Assembly (NCBI GenBank): GCA_041913905.1
Contig: JAYSEK010000022.1
Location: 1-64,000, forward strand
DNA: 64,000 nt
From: Roseateles_B sp041913905
GTDB taxonomy: Bacteria; Pseudomonadota; Gammaproteobacteria; Burkholderiales; Burkholderiaceae_C
Direction of reading: 5' to 3'
The translations under genes and the position numbers were made by a program. This document shows, piece after piece, positions 34,694 to 44,222 of this stretch. The stretch's first letter is position 1; every line of letters starts with the position of its first letter. The notes under the pieces were generated by a model that did not search any database, was not told the origin of the DNA, and saw only the letters and a program-made list of their open reading frames with translations.

Positions 34694-37003
34694 ATGAGCG
34701 CAGTTCCAGGCGATCACTTTTCCCACCAGCACAGCGGCGGCATGACGGCCGTCGCACTCGCGCGCCCACGCCTGGCGCTCTTCATCTGTGTGCTGGTGGC
34801 CATGCTCTTTGCTGCCGTCTTTCCATGGGCGAAGATTGACACCAACCCCAAGAACATGCTGCCGCCAGATGCTGGCGTCCGTGTCTGGAACGACGAGGTC
34901 GACAAGCGTTTCGGCCTGCATGAAGACACAATTGTCCTGGCGATTCGTCCGGCCGGCGGCGTCCTGAACGCGGAAAGCTTGCGCAAGCTGGAGCAGCTGA
35001 ATCTCGACGTCCTAGCACTGCCTGGCATTGTCAAAAGCGACGTCACTTCGCTCTTCACCGTCGACAACGTGACCGCAGCCGATGACATGCTGCGGATCGC
35101 CCCTCTGCTGGCTGAAGCCCCGAAGGATGAGGCAGGCATCAAGGTGCTCCGCGACCAGCTGTTCGAGGGCCCGCTGTTCGTCGACCGGCTGATCTCACGT
35201 GACGAGAAGACCACCGCAATCTACGTGCCGCTGCAAAAGGGCGCAGACGGCGCCAAGCTGAGTGCAGAGATCCGCACGGCGGCCCTCAAGAGCTTCGCCT
35301 CCGAGCAGGTCTACATCACCGGGGATCCCGTGGCACGGGACCTCTTCGGCAGCGAAATGTTCAAGTTGATGGGCCTGTTCGCGCCCATCGCCGGCGGCCT
35401 GATGATGGCCTTGATGTTCTGGATGTTCCGCAGCTGGTGGCTGGCGGGCGTGATGATGCTGACTGCGATGGTCAGCATCATGGTGGCGATGGGTGCCGGT
35501 ATCGCGCTGGGCTTCCCGGTCCACATCATGAGCTCCATGGCCCCCGTGTTTCTGATGGCGATTGCCACGGACAGCATCCACATCTTCAACGAGTTCTTCC
35601 AGCGCTACCGTCCGGGCGCCGATCGCAGCGAGGTGATTCGTCAGACGATTGCGGCGGTGGCTCGGCCCGTTCGCTTCACTGCCATCGCGACCGCGCTGGG
35701 TTTCGCAGTGCTGCTCTTCATGACCATTGTTCCAGTCAAGGTGTTCGGCGGGATCATCGTGCTGGGCACCGTGGTGCTGCGCCTGCTCAGCTTCTATCTG
35801 CTACCTGCGTGCCTGATGCTTGTGCCACTGCCACAGCAGCGACAAGGCGACGACGTCCTGTCCACGCTGACGGCAAGGCTGGCGACCTGGTCGATTCGGG
35901 GCGCTGGGCCGACCTTGGTGGTCAGTGCACTGATCGCCGCCTTCAGCGTCTGGGGTGTCACTCGATCCGTCGTGGACAACAACATGCTGCGCTGGTTCAA
36001 GGACGGCAGCGAAGTGCGGTTGGCCGACGCCTTGTTCAGCCAGGAGATGGGGGGCGCCATGCCTGCGTCGCTGGTGATCGACACGGGCAAGGCCGATGGC
36101 GTCAAGGACCCCGCTGTACTCAAAGCCATCGAGACCCTGCAGAAGGACCTGGCGGACCGGCAGTTGGTCGGTACCAGCCTGTCCGTCGCGGACTACCTCA
36201 AGCGCATCAACCGCGTTCTGACCAGCAACGAAGCAAAGGCCGAAGTCCTCCCGGCCGATGCCGACACCGCTGGCCAGTACCTCATGGCCTTTTCAATGGG
36301 CGCGCGACCGAGCGACCTCAACCGGGTCATCGACTATGAGTACCAGCAGGCCAACGTGCTGCTTCAGTTGCGCAGCGGAGACGCCCAGGCGATGCAGCAA
36401 GTGGAAGCGCGGGTTCAGCAGCTCGTGCAGGACCAGCGTATGCCGTTCACGGTCAGAGCCGCGGGTCCGGCGCATTTCAACCTGGTCTGGAACCAGGAAG
36501 TGCTGAAGGACATGATCCTGGGATTTGTGATCGCATTGGCCGTCGTGTTCGCCGTGTTGGCAGCTGACTTCCGCTCGATCAAGTGGGCGCTGGTGGCCTA
36601 TGTGCCGCTGCTGCTGACCGCGCTGCTGATCTTCGGCGTGCTGGGCTGGAGCGGCAAGGCCATCGACATGCCGGTCGCCGTACTGTCCTGCCTGTCCTTG
36701 GGCATGGCAGTGGACTTTGCAATCCATGTGGTGACCCGCTATCGCCAGCGTTCCGAAGAGATCCGCGGCGGGCTCCCGCTGACGGACGATCAACGTCAAC
36801 AGGCCTTGCAGTGGGTGATCCAGTGGCCCGGCAAGGGTGTCGTTCGCAACGCGCTGATGTTCGCCGTGGCCTTCGCCGTGATGCTAGCTGCACCGCTCAC
36901 GCCCTATGTCACGGTCGGCGCCTTCATCGTCTCGATGATGTCCTTGAGCGCCTTGGCCTCGCTGACGCTGCTCCCCGCACTGATCAAAACCTTCCGCCTC
37001 TGA
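34694..37003 (+). CDS. RND-superfamily (MMPL-like) exporter
   Basis: A 769-aa protein. One N-terminal helix, a large periplasmic domain, a group of helices with the RND helix-4-like segment MSSMAPVFLMAIATDSIHIF (acidic residue in membrane), then a second periplasmic domain and a final helix bundle (VAVLSCLSLGMAVDFAIH). This is the hopanoid/lipid-type RND layout (like HpnN), shorter than drug pumps. It is followed by a LolA-like protein and a barrel, which suggests transfer of a hydrophobic cargo across the envelope. Confidence 0.9.
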   Translation: MSAVPGDHFSHQHSGGMTAVALARPRLALFICVLVAMLFAAVFPWAKIDTNPKNMLPPDAGVRVWNDEVDKRFGLHEDTIVLAIRPAGGVLNAESLRKLEQLNLDVLALPGIVKSDVTSLFTVDNVTAADDMLRIAPLLAEAPKDEAGIKVLRDQLFEGPLFVDRLISRDEKTTAIYVPLQKGADGAKLSAEIRTAALKSFASEQVYITGDPVARDLFGSEMFKLMGLFAPIAGGLMMALMFWMFRSWWLAGVMMLTAMVSIMVAMGAGIALGFPVHIMSSMAPVFLMAIATDSIHIFNEFFQRYRPGADRSEVIRQTIAAVARPVRFTAIATALGFAVLLFMTIVPVKVFGGIIVLGTVVLRLLSFYLLPACLMLVPLPQQRQGDDVLSTLTARLATWSIRGAGPTLVVSALIAAFSVWGVTRSVVDNNMLRWFKDGSEVRLADALFSQEMGGAMPASLVIDTGKADGVKDPAVLKAIETLQKDLADRQLVGTSLSVADYLKRINRVLTSNEAKAEVLPADADTAGQYLMAFSMGARPSDLNRVIDYEYQQANVLLQLRSGDAQAMQQVEARVQQLVQDQRMPFTVRAAGPAHFNLVWNQEVLKDMILGFVIALAVVFAVLAADFRSIKWALVAYVPLLLTALLIFGVLGWSGKAIDMPVAVLSCLSLGMAVDFAIHVVTRYRQRSEEIRGGLPLTDDQRQQALQWVIQWPGKGVVRNALMFAVAFAVMLAAPLTPYVTVGAFIVSMMSLSALASLTLLPALIKTFRL

Positions 37004-37019
37004 AATGGAGCTGCATTCC

Positions 37020-37826
37020 ATGCCTCGTCTGTTCCCGTCCCTTCGCAGCATTGCTTGCGCAGTTGCATTCAGCCTGACCTTCGCGCCTTCGTTCGCCCAG
37101 ACGCCGTCCGGCGAAGAAATCATCCAGAAGGAACTGACCAACTTCTACCAGGCCGGGAAGGACTTCCAGGCCAAGGTGGCCATGCGGCTGGTCAACGCCC
37201 AAGGCTCCCAGCGTGAGCGGGCGATGAACATGTGGCGCGTCAACGTGGGCTCCGGCGGAGACCAACGGTACCTGATCACCTTCGACGCGCCGGCAGACGT
37301 GCGCGGCATGGGCTTCCTGGTCTGGAAGTACGCCAAGAAAGAAGACGACCGCTGGCTGTACTTCCCCGCGCTCAAGGCCGTCAAGCGGGTGGCCGCGGAC
37401 GACAAGCGCTCCTCTTTTGTCGGTTCTGACTTCACCTACGAGGACATTTCCGGGCGCGATCTGGACGAGGAACAGCATCAGCTGCTCAAGCAGGAGAACA
37501 TCGGCGATCGTCAGGCCTATGTTGTCGAAAGCAAGCCAAAGACAGCGGCCAGCTATGCACGGCGTGTCAGCTGGGTCGACAAGGAACGCTGGCTGCCGCT
37601 CAAGGAAGAGTACTTTGACACCGAGGGCAAGCTGCAACGCACTTTCAAGGCCGACAAGGTGGAGGAGATCGGCGGCCGTTGGACGGTATCCGCGCGTTCG
37701 ATGATCAATGGCCTGACGGGCCACCGCACCGAAGTGGTGTTTAAGTCAATTCGTTATGACGTCGGCCTGAGCGATGAGCTGTTTTCGGAACGCAGCCTGC
37801 GCAACCCGCCCACCCTTGCCCAATGA
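37020..37826 (+). CDS. LolA-like periplasmic lipoprotein-sorting-family protein
   Basis: A 268-aa protein with a signal peptide (SIACAVAFSLTFAPSFA-Q). The mature part has the LolA-like beta-sheet fold blocks RYLITFDAPADVRGMGFLVW and WLYFPALKAVKRVAADDK. This 'outer membrane lipoprotein-sorting' subfamily commonly sits beside MMPL/RND exporters. It would carry a hydrophobic molecule between the inner-membrane pump and the outer-membrane barrel encoded next. It overlaps that gene by 4 bp. Confidence 0.85.
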   Translation: MPRLFPSLRSIACAVAFSLTFAPSFAQTPSGEEIIQKELTNFYQAGKDFQAKVAMRLVNAQGSQRERAMNMWRVNVGSGGDQRYLITFDAPADVRGMGFLVWKYAKKEDDRWLYFPALKAVKRVAADDKRSSFVGSDFTYEDISGRDLDEEQHQLLKQENIGDRQAYVVESKPKTAASYARRVSWVDKERWLPLKEEYFDTEGKLQRTFKADKVEEIGGRWTVSARSMINGLTGHRTEVVFKSIRYDVGLSDELFSERSLRNPPTLAQ

Positions 37827-39034
37827 AGCTTGCCAGCCTCACCGCGCTGATCACGGCCGCCTGGGCCTCTGCAGCGGTCGCAGATGCCAGCGGCTTTGCA
37901 CAGTTGCGCCAGGTTCAGCGCCTGGCTGACACGGACTGTGCACAGCTGTCAGGGTGCAAGTCCATGTCGCAGGAGGCCATGGGGGAACTGCTGCTCGAGC
38001 AGCGAGTGTCCGATTCGTTCTCGGCGTCCCTACGCATCGAAGCCTTGAGCGACCGCGCGGTGCATTCAAGCAGGGTCCGCGCAAGAGAGGTCTTCGTGGA
38101 CTGGGCCCCTGGCACCGATCTCAGTCTGAGGCTGGGGCGACAGATCTTGACCTGGGGCGTCAGCGACTACCTTTACGTCAACGACGTCTTCCCGAAGAAC
38201 CACGATTCGTTCCTGACCGGCGGAGGATTCGACCGCATGAAGGATCCTGTGGATGCCGGGAGGATCTCCTGGCGCGTCGCTGATCTGGATGTCGAGACCG
38301 TGGTGGCGCGCGCAAAGGGGGATCGAGCGCCAGACCCTCAGCGATTTGCAGCCATGCTGCCCACTCGGCAGGCCATGGAAGCCGTCGGGACCGGCAATGG
38401 CAACGATGTGGCGGTGAAGGTCTCCGGGCACCACAGCGGCTGGGACCTCGCCGGCTATGCGGCGAGCTTCGACGCGCGTGAATCCCGGTTCTTCATTGAC
38501 GGCGAGACGCTGCAGTTCGACAGGCCACGAATCCTCCATGCGGGGGCAAGCGTCACTGGCAACGCGTGGGGGGGGCTCGTGTGGCTGGAGGGGGCGGGCC
38601 GTCATGCGGATCGCCAACGCCGCGCCGTCGTCAGCCGGCACTCGATCGACGATGCGATCAAGTTGATCGCCGGCTACTCGCGAGAGCTTGGCACGGACTT
38701 GACGGCTTCGGCCCAACTACAAGTCGAGGCCATGACTTCACGCGACCGCTACCTGTCGAGCCTGGCACCTGGCGTGCGCCCCGTCGAACGGGTGAGCGCC
38801 ACGCTGCATGCGCGGCTGCAAGGTCGATGGAACAACCAGACCCTGAGCGGGGGAGCTCAGGTGTTTGTCGGGCGCGAAGGCGATACGCACTTCAACCCGT
38901 TCATGAGTTGGAGTCCAGCCGACGGCTGGACAGTCGAGGGAGGGGCCAACCTGTTCAGCGGTAAGCCCGACACCCGCTATGGCGCTTTCAAGGATGACGC
39001 CAACGTCTACGTCCTCGGGCGCTTTTCATTCTGA
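37823..39034 (+). CDS. Outer-membrane beta-barrel protein
   Basis: A 403-aa protein with a signal peptide (SLTALITAAWASAAVA-DAS). Many alternating amphipathic strands (for example SLRLGRQILTWGVSDYLYVN) end in FGxF-like VYVLGRFSF, a typical C-terminal aromatic barrel signal. The family looks like the DUF1302-type porins that accompany RND and LolA-like proteins. A Cys pair near the mature N-terminus (CAQLSGCKS) could form a disulfide. Role: outer-membrane partner of the RND system (inferred). Confidence 0.8.
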   Translation: MKLASLTALITAAWASAAVADASGFAQLRQVQRLADTDCAQLSGCKSMSQEAMGELLLEQRVSDSFSASLRIEALSDRAVHSSRVRAREVFVDWAPGTDLSLRLGRQILTWGVSDYLYVNDVFPKNHDSFLTGGGFDRMKDPVDAGRISWRVADLDVETVVARAKGDRAPDPQRFAAMLPTRQAMEAVGTGNGNDVAVKVSGHHSGWDLAGYAASFDARESRFFIDGETLQFDRPRILHAGASVTGNAWGGLVWLEGAGRHADRQRRAVVSRHSIDDAIKLIAGYSRELGTDLTASAQLQVEAMTSRDRYLSSLAPGVRPVERVSATLHARLQGRWNNQTLSGGAQVFVGREGDTHFNPFMSWSPADGWTVEGGANLFSGKPDTRYGAFKDDANVYVLGRFSF

Positions 39035-39047
39035 AGGAAAGAAATCC

Positions 39048-39398
39048 ATGAAATACCTGTTCATCTTCAATGACGCTCCCTACGGCAGCGAACGCACCTA
39101 CAACGGCCTTCGCCTGGCTGGCGCCGTCGCCAAACGTGATGGCGAAGAGGTCCGTGTCTTTCTCATGGGCGACAGCGCACTGTGCGCCAAGGGCAACCAG
39201 AAAGTCCCGCAGGGCTACTACAAGGTCGAGGACATGCTGGGTATGGTGACGCGTCGCGATGGCCAAGTGGGCGTCTGCGGTACCTGCATGGACGCCCGCG
39301 GCATGGGTGAAGGCGAGCTTACCGAAGGCACGCACCGCGGCAACATGGATGAGCTGACTACTTGGACGCTCTGGGCCGACAAGGTCATCGTGTTCTGA
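39048..39398 (+). CDS. DsrE-family sulfur-carrier-like protein
   Basis: A 116-aa protein with the DsrE/YchN Rossmann-like start MKYLFIFNDAPYGSERTYN and conserved-looking cysteines in SALCAKG and C77-GT-C80-MDARG. DsrE-family proteins accept or hand over sulfane sulfur as persulfides. Its place directly before the ferredoxin and molybdoenzyme genes supports a sulfur-transfer role. The ATG at 39048 follows AAGGAAAG. Confidence 0.85.
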   Translation: MKYLFIFNDAPYGSERTYNGLRLAGAVAKRDGEEVRVFLMGDSALCAKGNQKVPQGYYKVEDMLGMVTRRDGQVGVCGTCMDARGMGEGELTEGTHRGNMDELTTWTLWADKVIVF

Positions 39399-39426
39399 GT
39401 TCGGTGCCTAGCCAAGGAGCGTTCGC

Positions 39427-40137
39427 GTGAGCAATTCCGCTGCCAAACCTGTTCGATATGGCATGACCCTGGATGTGGAGCGCTGCATCGGCTGCCATGC
39501 ATGCTCCGTGGCCTGCAAGGTGGAGAACTCGGTCTCGCTGGGAAATTTTCGGACCAAGGTCTACTACTACGACCACCAGGGCTTGAACTCGATAGGCAGG
39601 CCTACGCTCAAGCGCGCGTTCCTGCCCACCTTGTGCATGCACTGCGAGGACGCTCCCTGTCTAAAAGCCTGTCCGACAACGTCGATCTCCCGTGGGGCCG
39701 ATGGTGTCGTCCGCATCGACACGAGTACTTGCGACAACTCGCAGGACTGCATCGCCGCTTGCCCCTACGGTGCCATCCACACCGATCCTGTGGCTCAAGT
39801 AGCCGACAAGTGCGACTGGTGCAGCCACAGGCTGGAGGCTGGCATGCAACCCGCCTGTGTTGAGGTCTGCCCAGCCGAAGTATTTGCTTTTGGCGATCTC
39901 AACGACCCAAACAGCAAGGTCAGCCAGCTCAATGCGCGCGCTGCCGCGCAGCTGACCGTCCTGAAGCCAGAGGAAGGCACGAAGCCCAGCGTCAAGTACC
40001 GCGGGATCGGCACGGTGGTGCCCCGCGAGGTCGAGAAGAAGCTGCCCAAGGGGCGCAACCATGATCCGTTCACCTACGAGGTGGATACCTGGTCACAACT
40101 GAAGTCCGACTATGGCACTGGCGCCAAGAAGAGCTGA
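39427..40137 (+). CDS. Four-cluster 4Fe-4S electron-transfer subunit (PsrB/DmsB-like)
   Basis: A 236-aa protein with four Fe-S motifs: CIGCHACSVAC, CMHCEDAPCLKAC, CDNSQDCIAACP and CDWCSHRLEAGMQPACVEVCP. The third is missing one ligand: C102-DN-S105-QD-C108-x3-C112, where a Cys is normally at 105. That may give a [3Fe-4S] or altered cluster, as in NarH/SerB relatives. There is no signal peptide, so it is likely co-exported with the Tat-borne molybdoenzyme encoded 10 bp downstream. Confidence 0.9.
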   Translation: MSNSAAKPVRYGMTLDVERCIGCHACSVACKVENSVSLGNFRTKVYYYDHQGLNSIGRPTLKRAFLPTLCMHCEDAPCLKACPTTSISRGADGVVRIDTSTCDNSQDCIAACPYGAIHTDPVAQVADKCDWCSHRLEAGMQPACVEVCPAEVFAFGDLNDPNSKVSQLNARAAAQLTVLKPEEGTKPSVKYRGIGTVVPREVEKKLPKGRNHDPFTYEVDTWSQLKSDYGTGAKKS

Positions 40138-40147
40138 GGAGGACGCC

Positions 40148-42808
40148 ATGCAACGCCGAAACTTCGTCAAGTCTGGTATTGGTGCACTCGCCACCCTGGC
40201 GGTAGGTGAAACGATTCTCCTAACGCCGCAGCCTGCCGCAGCGGCCATGGCGGCACACGAGCCACTGAACTACGCCACCAATGTCGCCGGAACGGTCAAG
40301 AAGATTCGCACCGACTATCGCAAGGCCAGGAAGGTCAAAAGCGTCTGTCTGAACTGCTCGACCGTCTGCGGAATCGAGGGCTTCGTCGTGGATGACAAGG
40401 TGGTCAAGATCCGTGGCAATCCGCTCGATCCCAACCAGGCCAGCTATATGACCTGCGCCAAGGGACAGAGCGGACCGACCATCAACACCTATCCGGAGCG
40501 ACTGCTCTACCCGCTCAAGCGCGCCGGTAAGCGCGGTGAGGGGCTCTGGAAACGCATTACCTGGGACGAGGCCTACAACGAGATCGCCACCCGCATCCGC
40601 AAGTGCGTTGATGCCGGGCACCCTGAACGGGTCGCCATCCACCAAGGGCGCTCTCGATACGAGGCCGAGTTCAATCGTTTCCTCAACGCGATCGGCTCGC
40701 CGGTGCTGCTGAATCATCGCTCGATCTGTTCGTCGAACAAGCGGGCAGCGAACTACGTGAGCCTCGGCGACACAGACTGGGAGTCGATCGACGCAGAGCG
40801 CTGCCGCTACTTCCTGAATTTTGGATCCAACTTCTATGAAGCGCATCAAGGGGGCCTGCATTTCGTGCGACGGGTCGTCAAGGCGCGCTTCGATCATGGC
40901 GCCAAGCTGGTGACCTTTGATGTGCGCATGTCCAACACGGCAGGCCGCAGCGACGAGTGGTTCCAGCCTTTCCCTGGCACAGAAGGTGCCATTGCCCTCG
41001 CGATGGGCCATGTGATCCTGCGCGAGAATCTGCATGACCGTCGCTTCATTGAGGACTTCGTCCAACCTGGTGAGGACCGGCTCCGAGAATGGCTCCAGCC
41101 GTGCACGCCGCAGTGGGCCGAACAGCTCAGCGGCATACCCGCTGCCGACATCGAGCGGCTGGCGATGGAGTTCGCACGGGCCGCGCCGAGTGTCGCCGCC
41201 TTCACCAATCGAGGCACCGGTGCCCACTACAACGGCTTCAATGCAGAGCGGGCGGTGGTCATGCTCAATGCGCTGGTTGGCTCCGTGGGCAAGGTGGGAG
41301 GCTACTGCTACGGCCTGGAGGAAAAGCTCAGCGAGGATCGCTATCCCCAGCCGCAGCCCGTACCGCCGCGCGCGAAGATCCGCACGGACCTTGAGGACCC
41401 GCCGGAATGGCCGCTGGCCAATCGCTGGCAGAAGATGAAGGTCGGTCAGGTGGTCTACGACTTCCTCGAACAGGGGCGAGCCAAGCTTGAGGTCTATCTG
41501 AGCTACACCATCGTGTCGCCCATGACGTGGCCCGAGGGGCGCTCCAAGACGGTCGACGTCCTGCAGAACGAAGCCTTGATCCCGTTCCATGCCTGCTCGG
41601 ACATCATCTACTCAGAGATGGCGCACTACGCGGACATGATCCTGCCGGACGCCACGTATCTTGAACGGTGGGGCCTCGACATTCGCAACAACCTGGAGCT
41701 GCAACACTATGTGACGCTGCGCCAGCCCATGGTCACGCCCCCCGGAGAAGCCACCAGCTTTCCCGAAAGCCTGTTTGAAATCGGCAGGCGTCTGGGGCCT
41801 GAGCAGGCCAAGTTCTTTGCCTTCGGCAAGCATGAGGACTTCGTCCGTCATCAATGCTCGAAGCTGCCCACGCTCGGGCCCGATGGCAAGGTATTTGCCA
41901 ACGGGCTTGAATACATGCAGCACTATGGCGTCCATGTCGATACCTCCAAGCCCAAGGCCTATGAGGTCTATCGGCGCAAGCTGTCGGTTGAGCAAATGAA
42001 GGACGCCCGCATCGACGACAAGACTGGGGTGATCTACAGAGCAGACGTGTCCGGCAAGGAAAAGGCCATCGGCTTCATTGCAAGGGGAGAGCCCATGCGT
42101 GGCTTCGCGACACCCTCTCGGCGATTCGAGATTTATGCCCCCGAAGTCGAGAAGGTTGCCGGGAAGCTGGGCATGCGTGATGACGGACTTCCGAGCTTCT
42201 CCCAAGTGCCATGGCATGTCGGCTTGGGGCCGGATCGGTTCATCCTTACCACCTTCAAGTGGAACGTGCATACGCAAGGGCGGACGGCTGCCCAGAAGTA
42301 CTTGTCTGAGATCGTGCATGACAACCCCATGTGGATGAACTCAGCGACAGCGAAGCGATTCGGCGTACGCACCGGGGACGAAGTCGAGTTGACCACCTAT
42401 CGCCCCAAATCCGGCTCGCTCGGCGACAAAGCCTTCCGCGCTTCACCTGAGGAAAAGGTCGTGGGCACCGCCAGGGTCCGGGTGTTTGTGACCGATGGCA
42501 TTCATCCGCGGGTTGTGGCCGTCTCGAACTCGGTGGGCTGGGAGTTCGGTGGCCGCGCCACCGAGGGGCGCAGGGGTAAGCGCGTGGATGCGTCCACCAC
42601 CGGGCAGCGCGAGGCATCAAAGGCCATGGGGCCAGTGCCGCAGTTCGATGACCTCGAACACGGTCTCTGGTGGGACAAGCGCTTGGGCGGACGCGGCAAT
42701 GGCGTGAACATCAACGCGATCCTGCCTATCAACCCCTCGCCATTGGTTGGCATGCAATCCTGGTACGACACCGTTTGCAGCATTAGAAAAGTAGGAGAGA
42801 AGACGTGA
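40148..42808 (+). CDS. Tat-exported molybdopterin oxidoreductase catalytic subunit (PsrA/PhsA/ArxA-type)
   Basis: An 886-aa bis-MGD enzyme of the DMSO-reductase superfamily. The N-terminus QRRNFVKSG is a Tat signal. The Fe-S motif is C67-x2-C70-x3-C74-x28-C103. The Mo ligand region RSICSSNKRA has Cys194, as in PsrA, PhsA, ArrA, ArxA and TtrA, unlike Ser (DMSO reductase) or Asp (NarG/SerA). The C-terminal cofactor domain (MWMNSATAKRFGVRTGDEVE) is complete. It should reduce or oxidise a sulfur, selenium, tellurium or arsenic oxyanion in the periplasm. The ATG at 40148 follows GAGGAGG. No NrfD-type anchor is present; a b561 may replace it. Confidence 0.9.
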   Translation: MQRRNFVKSGIGALATLAVGETILLTPQPAAAAMAAHEPLNYATNVAGTVKKIRTDYRKARKVKSVCLNCSTVCGIEGFVVDDKVVKIRGNPLDPNQASYMTCAKGQSGPTINTYPERLLYPLKRAGKRGEGLWKRITWDEAYNEIATRIRKCVDAGHPERVAIHQGRSRYEAEFNRFLNAIGSPVLLNHRSICSSNKRAANYVSLGDTDWESIDAERCRYFLNFGSNFYEAHQGGLHFVRRVVKARFDHGAKLVTFDVRMSNTAGRSDEWFQPFPGTEGAIALAMGHVILRENLHDRRFIEDFVQPGEDRLREWLQPCTPQWAEQLSGIPAADIERLAMEFARAAPSVAAFTNRGTGAHYNGFNAERAVVMLNALVGSVGKVGGYCYGLEEKLSEDRYPQPQPVPPRAKIRTDLEDPPEWPLANRWQKMKVGQVVYDFLEQGRAKLEVYLSYTIVSPMTWPEGRSKTVDVLQNEALIPFHACSDIIYSEMAHYADMILPDATYLERWGLDIRNNLELQHYVTLRQPMVTPPGEATSFPESLFEIGRRLGPEQAKFFAFGKHEDFVRHQCSKLPTLGPDGKVFANGLEYMQHYGVHVDTSKPKAYEVYRRKLSVEQMKDARIDDKTGVIYRADVSGKEKAIGFIARGEPMRGFATPSRRFEIYAPEVEKVAGKLGMRDDGLPSFSQVPWHVGLGPDRFILTTFKWNVHTQGRTAAQKYLSEIVHDNPMWMNSATAKRFGVRTGDEVELTTYRPKSGSLGDKAFRASPEEKVVGTARVRVFVTDGIHPRVVAVSNSVGWEFGGRATEGRRGKRVDASTTGQREASKAMGPVPQFDDLEHGLWWDKRLGGRGNGVNINAILPINPSPLVGMQSWYDTVCSIRKVGEKT

Positions 42809-43266
42809 AAGAACGGAGTCATTTCAAGCAAGGCTTGCTGCTGGTGGTGGGCGTTGCTGCAGTCCAGCTGGCGCTGGCACAAAGCGCGCCGGAGAAGACC
42901 ATCAAGGCCAGGCAGTCGGCCTACTATTTGATCGGCGATCAGATGGCACGGATCAACGCCACCGCCAAAGGTGAGTTGCCTTTTGACAAGGACGCCATGC
43001 AGCGAAGCGGAGAAGTCCTCGACGTACTCAGCGCAGCGGTTCTCCACTACTTCCCGGCGGGCTCCGATCAGGGGGCGCCCACCAAGGCCAAGCCAGAAAT
43101 CTGGAAGGAAGTCGCTCGCTTCAAGCAGTTGGGTGAGGCCTCACATGGCGAAGCCCTCAAGCTCAAGGTAGTCCTTACGACCGGGGATCTGGTCGCGATC
43201 AAAGCGGCTTACGGCGCGACTGCGAAGTCGTGTAAGACCTGCCACGACATCTTCAAGGACAAGTGA
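42805..43266 (+). CDS. Cytochrome c'
   Basis: A 153-aa protein with a signal peptide (GLLLVVGVAAVQLALA-Q) and a single heme motif C143-KT-C146-H147 near the C-terminus in a four-helix-bundle context (SAYYLIGDQMARINA), typical of cytochrome c'. It is periplasmic. Possible roles: electron shuttle for the molybdoenzyme or NO/small-ligand binding. It begins with GTG at 42805, overlapping the molybdoenzyme stop by 4 bp, with TAGGAGAG upstream. Confidence 0.9.
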   Translation: MKERSHFKQGLLLVVGVAAVQLALAQSAPEKTIKARQSAYYLIGDQMARINATAKGELPFDKDAMQRSGEVLDVLSAAVLHYFPAGSDQGAPTKAKPEIWKEVARFKQLGEASHGEALKLKVVLTTGDLVAIKAAYGATAKSCKTCHDIFKDK

Positions 43267-44222
43267 TGAGCCAGGCACGGATTCATTCCCGAGTATTGAT
43301 CCTCGGTTCTGGGCCCGCCGGCTACAGCGCCGCCGTATATGCCGCGCGCGCCAATCTCCAGCCCATGGTGCTCACAGGCATTGCCCAAGGCGGTCAGCTG
43401 ATGACGACCACCGAGGTGGACAATTGGCCGGCCGATGTCGATGGGGTGCAAGGCCCCGAGCTGATGGCACGCTTTGAGGCGCACGCCAGGCGCTTCGGAA
43501 CGCAGGTCATGTTTGACCATATCAACGCCGTTGATTTTTCTTGCCGGCCCTTCGTTCTCCATGGCGATAGCGGCGAGTACAGCTGCGACGCTCTGATCAT
43601 CGCCACCGGGGCGTCGGCGAAATACCTCGGCCTTCCCTCGGAGCACGCATTCAAAGGCCGAGGTGTCAGCGCCTGCGCCACATGCGACGGTTTTTTCTAT
43701 CGCGGACAGGAGGTCGCCGTCGTGGGCGGAGGAAACACGGCCGTTGAAGAGGCTTTGTATCTGTCCAATATCGCCAGCAAGGTCCACTTGATCCATCGAC
43801 GCGACCGATTCCGTGCTGAACCGATCATGGTGGACAGACTGATGGAGAAGGTCGCCACCGGTGTCATCGAACTGCAACTGTTTCAGACACTCGATGAGGT
43901 GCTGGGAACGGATGCCAGTGGCGTCAATGCCGTGCGTCTCAGGAGCGTGGGAGATGGCAGCCTGCGCGAGATCTCGGTCACCGGGTGCTTCATAGCCATC
44001 GGCCATCAGCCGAATACCGAGATGTTTCAGGGCCATCTCGAGATGCGCAATGGCTATATCCTCACACGCGCAGGTCTCGACGGTTTTGCCACGATGACCT
44101 CCATCCCGGGTGTGTTTGCTGCTGGCGACGTGCAGGACCATGTCTACCGCCAGGCCATCACAAGCGCCGGTACGGGCTGTATGGCAGCCCTTGATGCTCA
44201 GCGATTTTTGGAGCAGCTGTGA
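43266..44222 (+). CDS. trxB: Thioredoxin reductase-like flavoprotein
   Basis: A 318-aa protein with FAD motif LGSGPAGYSAAVYAARAN, the redox pair C137-AT-C140-DGFF, the NADPH motif VVGGGNTAVEEALYLS and the C-terminal FAD-binding AAGDVQDHVYRQAITSAG. It is a standard TrxB by all motifs. Its location in this operon suggests reduction of a thiol carrier or of the glutathione-like pool used with the chalcogen substrate. The ATG at 43266 overlaps the cytochrome stop by one base; a GTG precedes it. Confidence 0.92.
   Translation: MSQARIHSRVLILGSGPAGYSAAVYAARANLQPMVLTGIAQGGQLMTTTEVDNWPADVDGVQGPELMARFEAHARRFGTQVMFDHINAVDFSCRPFVLHGDSGEYSCDALIIATGASAKYLGLPSEHAFKGRGVSACATCDGFFYRGQEVAVVGGGNTAVEEALYLSNIASKVHLIHRRDRFRAEPIMVDRLMEKVATGVIELQLFQTLDEVLGTDASGVNAVRLRSVGDGSLREISVTGCFIAIGHQPNTEMFQGHLEMRNGYILTRAGLDGFATMTSIPGVFAAGDVQDHVYRQAITSAGTGCMAALDAQRFLEQL

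Noticed and set aside
40148..42808. Assimilatory nitrate reductase or formate dehydrogenase
   Set aside because: The Mo ligand region RSICSS, the Tat signal and the partner four-cluster ferredoxin fit the PsrA/PhsA/ArxA group; no nitrate or formate genes are nearby.
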